A program made the translations under genes and the position numbers. Source: Alloprevotella sp. (GTDB lineage Bacteria; Bacteroidota; Bacteroidia; Bacteroidales; Bacteroidaceae). From it: 64,000 bases of DNA. The notes under the pieces were generated by a model. The model was not told where the DNA came from. It did not search any database and worked only from the letters and a program-made list of their open reading frames with translations. Positions within the stretch are counted from its first letter, which is position 1. The number at the start of each line of letters is the position of its first letter. The stretch is from assembly GCA_017471505.1 (NCBI GenBank), contig JAFUTC010000007.1:62001-126000 (forward strand). The letters run 5' to 3'. Below, piece after piece: positions 58,670-64,000 of this stretch.

Positions 58670-59776
58670 TTACTTGTCAGATGTTTCTTTTGTTTTGATA
58701 ATTGAACTGAGTACAAAGTGCATAAGAAACCAAGTTACAAAGTCAATTAAAAGGATGATATTTATGTTTATTCCCAACAGGACAAGCACGGTGTTCAAAC
58801 CGATAAAGAAAATCGATGTGAAAACAATGAACATCATCGAATTGTATGGTTTCAAGCCAAATCGTATCATCTTGTGATGAAAATGGTTTTTGTCAGACAG
58901 GAACGGATTCTTTCCATTCATGAAGCGGATAAAGAATACACGCACCACGTCGAGCATCGGCACGAACAACGAAGAGAGTCCGATAAAGAGATATGGGAAA
59001 CGATTTTCTATCGTTGGCATTTCTGCCGACTGGCAAGAGCAGATAAGCAGATAACTAAGAATGAAACCAAGTACAAGACTTCCCGTGTCGCCCATGAACA
59101 ACTTTGTCTCATGGTCCACCTTTCCATACACGTTAAAGTACCAGAAAGGCACAAGGCTGCCAATGGCAATTATGGCGACAACTGCGTGGAACAGGTCTCC
59201 GCATATCCAATTGATAATCACAAATACCAACAGCGAGAACATACATAGGCCGGAGGCCAATCCATCAATGCCGTCTATCAGATTGACGGCGTTCGTAATG
59301 AACACCACCAAGAAAATCGTAAACAATGCGGCCACAATCGTCGGCACAAAACTGATGCCAAGGATTCCGCCCCAGTAAGTGAGCATCGCCCCTGAGGCAA
59401 TCAACAATATCGCCGCAAAGAGTTGTACGTAGAACTTAAAACGGTAGTTCTCCCCTATCAGGTCGTCCTTCAAGCCTACCAAGCTAAGCAAAATGCCGCC
59501 CGAAATGAAAAACAGGTGCTGAAAAACATGCTGATCACTTATTGGTTCTGTCCCCTCCGACAGACATATGCCCACGTAAAACAGAGAAAGGATAATCAAT
59601 ACCGGCAAAAAGGCAAATCCGCCTAATCGGGGTATCGTCGCCGTATGCATCTTCCGTTCCCCTGGCAAATCAAACAAATTCAATGAATAAGCCACGTGTA
59701 ATACATTACGGATGACTATCGTGCTAAGTATTACAGAGGTCAGAAAAAAAATGGTCAATACAAGGATATTACTCAT
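58670..59776 (-). CDS. WecA-like undecaprenyl-phosphate sugar-1-phosphate transferase
   Basis: A 368-residue polyprenyl-phosphate N-acetylhexosamine-1-phosphate transferase with about 11 membrane segments. Marks are LVGLKDDLIG (DDxxG type, about 99-108), NAVNLIDGIDGLASGLCMFS (about 161-180), FMGDTGSLVLGFIL (about 227-240), and SDKNHFHHKMIRFG near residue 295, the carbohydrate-recognition HxH loop. It would start EPS or O-antigen synthesis by loading GlcNAc-1-P or a similar sugar on the lipid carrier. It is the first gene of the eight-gene EPS operon, and a promoter element lies upstream. It is closer to WecA than MraY by the HxH loop. Confidence 0.92.
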   Translation of the reverse strand: MSNILVLTIFFLTSVILSTIVIRNVLHVAYSLNLFDLPGERKMHTATIPRLGGFAFLPVLIILSLFYVGICLSEGTEPISDQHVFQHLFFISGGILLSLVGLKDDLIGENYRFKFYVQLFAAILLIASGAMLTYWGGILGISFVPTIVAALFTIFLVVFITNAVNLIDGIDGLASGLCMFSLLVFVIINWICGDLFHAVVAIIAIGSLVPFWYFNVYGKVDHETKLFMGDTGSLVLGFILSYLLICSCQSAEMPTIENRFPYLFIGLSSLFVPMLDVVRVFFIRFMNGKNPFLSDKNHFHHKMIRFGLKPYNSMMFIVFTSIFFIGLNTVLVLLGININIILLIDFVTWFLMHFVLSSIIKTKETSDK

Positions 59777-59794
59777 AAGAGGGTTTATTTCTAA

Positions 59795-61570
<1,776 letters not shown>

Positions 61571-61635
61571 TTGTCTGACACGTTCATTTGGCACGTTATT
61601 TGCTACAATTCCCTATAAGAAAACATTATTTTCAA

Positions 61636-62220
61636 ATGAAACTTAACAATAAGAAAGAGAAGCCCGAAAACGCAACTGCGGAAGAAGAAGTACAGATTGA
61701 TGCACCAGAAGTAGAAACTGCCACAAAAGAAGATGACAACACTACTCCTGAAGAGGATAAGACTGAGGTCAATCAGGTAGAAGAACTTTCCGCTCAACTC
61801 AACCAGGCAAAAGAGCAATACATCCGCTTGATGGCCGAGTTCGACAATTATAAAAAGCGCACGGCTCGTGAAAAAGCCGAACTTCTACTTAACGGCAACC
61901 AGAAAACCTTTGCCGAACTTCTGCCAGTCTTGGACGATTTCGACCGCGCTATTCAAAACAACGAAAATACGGAAGATGTCAGCGTGTTGAAAGAAGGCAT
62001 CGACCTCATCCATAAGAAACTGGTCGAAATTCTCGAGAAAATGGGATTGAAACAAATTGACGCCGTTGGAAAGGACTTTGATACCGACTATCACGAGGCA
62101 ATTGCATTAATGCCCACCGAAGAAACCGAAAAGAAAGGTAAGGTTATCGAATGCGTACAGCAAGGTTACATGCTGAACGACAATGTTATCCGCCATTCCA
62201 AAGTGGTAATTGGGCAATAG
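61636..62220 (+). CDS. grpE: Nucleotide exchange factor GrpE
   Basis: A 194-residue GrpE, which releases ADP from DnaK. It has the acidic, disordered N-terminal region (EEEVQIDAPEVETATKEDDN), a long coiled coil (QVEELSAQLNQAKEQYIRLM), the conserved MAEFDNYKKRTAREKAELLL (about 75-94), and the beta-domain signature DFDTDYHEAIALMPTEETEK through VIECVQQGYMLNDNVIRHSK. I start at 61636 (MKLNNKKEK) since the upstream reading has no family likeness. DnaJ follows 33 bp downstream; dnaK is not in the window. Confidence 0.95.
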   Translation: MKLNNKKEKPENATAEEEVQIDAPEVETATKEDDNTTPEEDKTEVNQVEELSAQLNQAKEQYIRLMAEFDNYKKRTAREKAELLLNGNQKTFAELLPVLDDFDRAIQNNENTEDVSVLKEGIDLIHKKLVEILEKMGLKQIDAVGKDFDTDYHEAIALMPTEETEKKGKVIECVQQGYMLNDNVIRHSKVVIGQ

Positions 62221-62253
62221 CAAGACTCCGCAAGAATATAGAACTGTCAAAAG

Positions 62254-63417
62254 ATGGAAGAAGATTATTACAAGATATTAGGTATTGAAAAAAACGCCAC
62301 GGCCGACGAGATAAAGAAAGCCTATCGCCGTACGGCCATCAAATACCACCCAGATAAAAATCCGGGCGATAAGGTGGCTGAAGAAAAGTTCAAGCAAGCC
62401 GCCGAGGCCTACGCGGTCTTGAGCGACCCCGATAAGCGTAGTCGCTACGACCAGTTTGGCAAAGCCGGACTGGAGGGCGGTCCAGGCGGATTTAACGGAT
62501 TCAGCGGCGAAGGTGTTGATATAAATGACATCCTGCGCCAGTTTGGCGACATTTTCGGCTTTGGCGGAGGCTTCGACTTCGGTGGTGGCTTCAATCAGCA
62601 GCGTTCTTCCGGTAAGGCGCAATATCGGGGCTCGGATTTGAGGGTTAAAGCCAAACTGACCCTTCAGGAAATCAGTTCCGGAGTTAAGAAAAAATACAAG
62701 ATTAACAAAGATGTCACCTGCTCCCATTGTCATGGCAGCGGATGCGCCGAAGGCCATCAGCCGGAAACATGCTCCACTTGCCACGGATCAGGTTACGTTA
62801 CCCATACGCGACAGAGTTTCTTTGGCATATCTCGCGTACAAGAAGCCTGCCCCACCTGCCACGGTGAGGGTTCCATAATCAGCCACCCGTGTAGCCATTG
62901 CCATGGAAACGGCATCGTAAAGGGCGAAGAAATTGTTGAAGTCGAAATTCCCGCAGGCGTAGCCGAAGGAATGATTATCAACGTTACGGGAAAAGGCAAC
63001 GCAGGCAAACACAACGGAATCCCTGGCGACATACACGTCATCATAGAGGAAGTGGAAGACAAGAACTTCGTACGTGACGGCCAAGACCTCATCTACAACC
63101 TTCTGCTTACCATTTCGCAGGCTGCCCTTGGCGAAAATGTCGAAATTCCACTCGTGTCCGGCAAAGCGCGTATTAACATCAAGCCCGGCACACAACCTGG
63201 CACCACGCTACGACTTCGCGGAAAGGGATTGCCGGCTGTTAAGGGTTACGGCTACGGTATTGGCGACATGATAGTCAATGTAAGTGTTTACATCCCCGAG
63301 ACTCTTAATTCAGAGGAAAAGATTTTTTTTGAATCCCATAAGGATAGTTCTCATTTCTCGCCGTCAGAATCAATCAAGACAAAGATTTTTAAGGCATTCA
63401 AAAACTACTTCCATTGA
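62254..63417 (+). CDS. dnaJ: Chaperone DnaJ
   Basis: A 387-residue type I DnaJ co-chaperone, activating DnaK and delivering substrates. The J-domain carries the HPD motif in [11 protein letters not shown] (about 29-39). A Gly/Phe-rich linker ([13 protein letters not shown]) follows. The zinc region has four CxxCxGxG repeats, [27 protein letters not shown] and CSHCHGNGI (about 149-215). The C-terminal substrate domain is complete. It follows grpE by 33 bp, and its stop overlaps the TTG start of folC by 3 bp, so the three genes are linked. Confidence 0.97.
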   Translation: MEEDYYKILGIEKNATADEIKKAYRRTAIKYHPDKNPGDKVAEEKFKQAAEAYAVLSDPDKRSRYDQFGKAGLEGGPGGFNGFSGEGVDINDILRQFGDIFGFGGGFDFGGGFNQQRSSGKAQYRGSDLRVKAKLTLQEISSGVKKKYKINKDVTCSHCHGSGCAEGHQPETCSTCHGSGYVTHTRQSFFGISRVQEACPTCHGEGSIISHPCSHCHGNGIVKGEEIVEVEIPAGVAEGMIINVTGKGNAGKHNGIPGDIHVIIEEVEDKNFVRDGQDLIYNLLLTISQAALGENVEIPLVSGKARINIKPGTQPGTTLRLRGKGLPAVKGYGYGIGDMIVNVSVYIPETLNSEEKIFFESHKDSSHFSPSESIKTKIFKAFKNYFH

Positions 63418-64000
63418 CCTACCAGCAGACAATTGACTACCTCTATAACGCTACACCCTTGTATCAAAACAAGGGTGTAGGTGCTTATAAGCCTGGCCTT
63501 CAGAACACCATGGCTCTCGATGCCCATCTCGGACATCCGCACCGCGCCTATAAGACCATACACGTGGCCGGTACTAATGGCAAAGGAAGCGTGTGTCATA
63601 CGCTTGCCTCGGTGCTGCAAGCTGCCGGATACAAAGTAGGTCTCTACACGTCGCCCCATCTTATTGACTTCCGCGAGCGTATTCGGGTCAACGGCAAAAA
63701 GGTTTCAAAAAAATATGTCTGCGATTTCATTGCAAAAGAACGTTCGTTCTTTGAACCGCTTCGACCTTCATTCTTTGAACTTACTACGCTGTTGGCCCTC
63801 AACTATTTCAAGGACCAGCAAGTGGACATTGCGGTCATAGAGGTGGGACTCGGTGGCCGACTGGACTGTACCAATATCATCTCGCCCATCCTTTCCGTCG
63901 TCACCAATATAAGTATAGAACATACGCAACTACTTGGAAACACGGAAGCCGAAATTGCACACGAGAAGGGCGGGATTATCAAGCCGTCGGTCCCTGTAGT
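63414..64000 (+). CDS. folC: Folylpolyglutamate/dihydrofolate synthase, 3' end outside window
   Basis: The frame from TTG at 63414 runs to the right edge and encodes 195 residues of FolC, a Mur-ligase-family enzyme that joins glutamate to folates. The N-terminus [20 protein letters not shown] lines up with Bacteroidota FolC proteins that start with Met at this position, so TTG is taken as the start. The ATP loop [16 protein letters not shown] (about 47-62), [17 protein letters not shown], and [13 protein letters not shown] with the Mur-ligase Glu are clear. It overlaps dnaJ by 4 bp. A perfect 12-bp hairpin lies within its first 25 codons. The next in-frame ATG (63510) is internal to conserved sequence. 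Confidence 0.9.
   Translation, partial: MTYQQTIDYLYNATPLYQNKGVGAYKPGLQNTMALDAHLGHPHRAYKTIHVAGTNGKGSVCHTLASVLQAAGYKVGLYTSPHLIDFRERIRVNGKKVSKKYVCDFIAKERSFFEPLRPSFFELTTLLALNYFKDQQVDIAVIEVGLGGRLDCTNIISPILSVVTNISIEHTQLLGNTEAEIAHEKGGIIKPSVPV
63451..63480. repeat. Perfect 12-bp inverted repeat at the start of folC
   Basis: CTACACCCTTGT (63451-63462) and ACAAGGGTGTAG (63469-63480) are exact reverse complements around a 6-nt loop ATCAAA, beginning 37 nt into the folC coding region. No T run follows, so it is not a standard terminator. Confidence 0.85.

Overview
The window reads as chromosome of a Bacteroidota member, order Bacteroidales, most likely Prevotellaceae or a close relative. The grounds are: the Bacteroidota promoter signature (TTTG, about 19 bp, TAnnTTTG) before many genes; almost no Shine-Dalgarno sequences; Bacteroidales gene pairings (HU next to a 29-residue COX24-like basic protein and RNase G; galM, MFS permease and galK; truA with a small HExxH protein; a PyrK-GltD fusion oxidoreductase); and a Bacteroidota-type transketolase. 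No tRNA, rRNA, CRISPR array, insertion sequence or prophage was seen. Genus assignment is inference.

Layout. 1-3.4 kb: 3' part of a DUF1015 gene, then RNase G, the COX24-like protein and HU. 3.4-15 kb: sialic-acid catabolism in three pieces: a five-gene operon (AGE epimerase, YhcH, DUF4827-like lipoprotein, transketolase, RpiB), a mutarotase-symporter fusion, and a lyase. A flavodiiron/rubredoxin pair and an acyltransferase lie among them on the other strand. 15-19 kb: gyrA with an overlapping TPR gene. 19-24 kb: galactose operon ending in a ROK sugar kinase. 24-31 kb: RND efflux operon ending in an LpxA paralogue. 31-35 kb: GH84 hexosaminidase and a DASS transporter. 35-44 kb: glycosyltransferases, dnaB, a beta-helix lipoprotein, pepD, an orphan solute-binding lipoprotein and a large TPR protein. 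44-47 kb: truA and the rpsF-rpsR-rplI operon. 47-49 kb: the flavin/Fe-S oxidoreductase. 49.5-59.8 kb: an exopolysaccharide operon (WecA-like, Wzc, Wzy, five transferases or ligases). 60-64 kb: ABC-F ATPase, grpE, dnaJ and the start of folC.

How the genes work together. Sialic acid imported and anomerised by the fusion protein and YhcH would be split by the lyase to ManNAc and pyruvate. The AGE epimerase turns ManNAc into GlcNAc, which also comes from GH84 activity, and a ROK kinase such as the one at 19-20 kb could phosphorylate it. Transketolase and RpiB, placed in the same operon, link this to pentose-phosphate metabolism.

The most unusual content is intergenic. Six arrays of palindromes occur at about one per 10 kb. 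Four have exactly five imperfect copies of a 17-bp palindrome (AATTGCATwATGCAATT) at exactly 21-bp spacing. Two have three copies of a different palindrome (TTTCAAGsCyTGAAA) at the same 21-bp spacing, followed in phase by a CATTATG core from the first family. Every gene-free gap over 300 bp contains one. Twenty-one bp is two helical turns, so all units face the same side of the DNA; I know of no description of this element.
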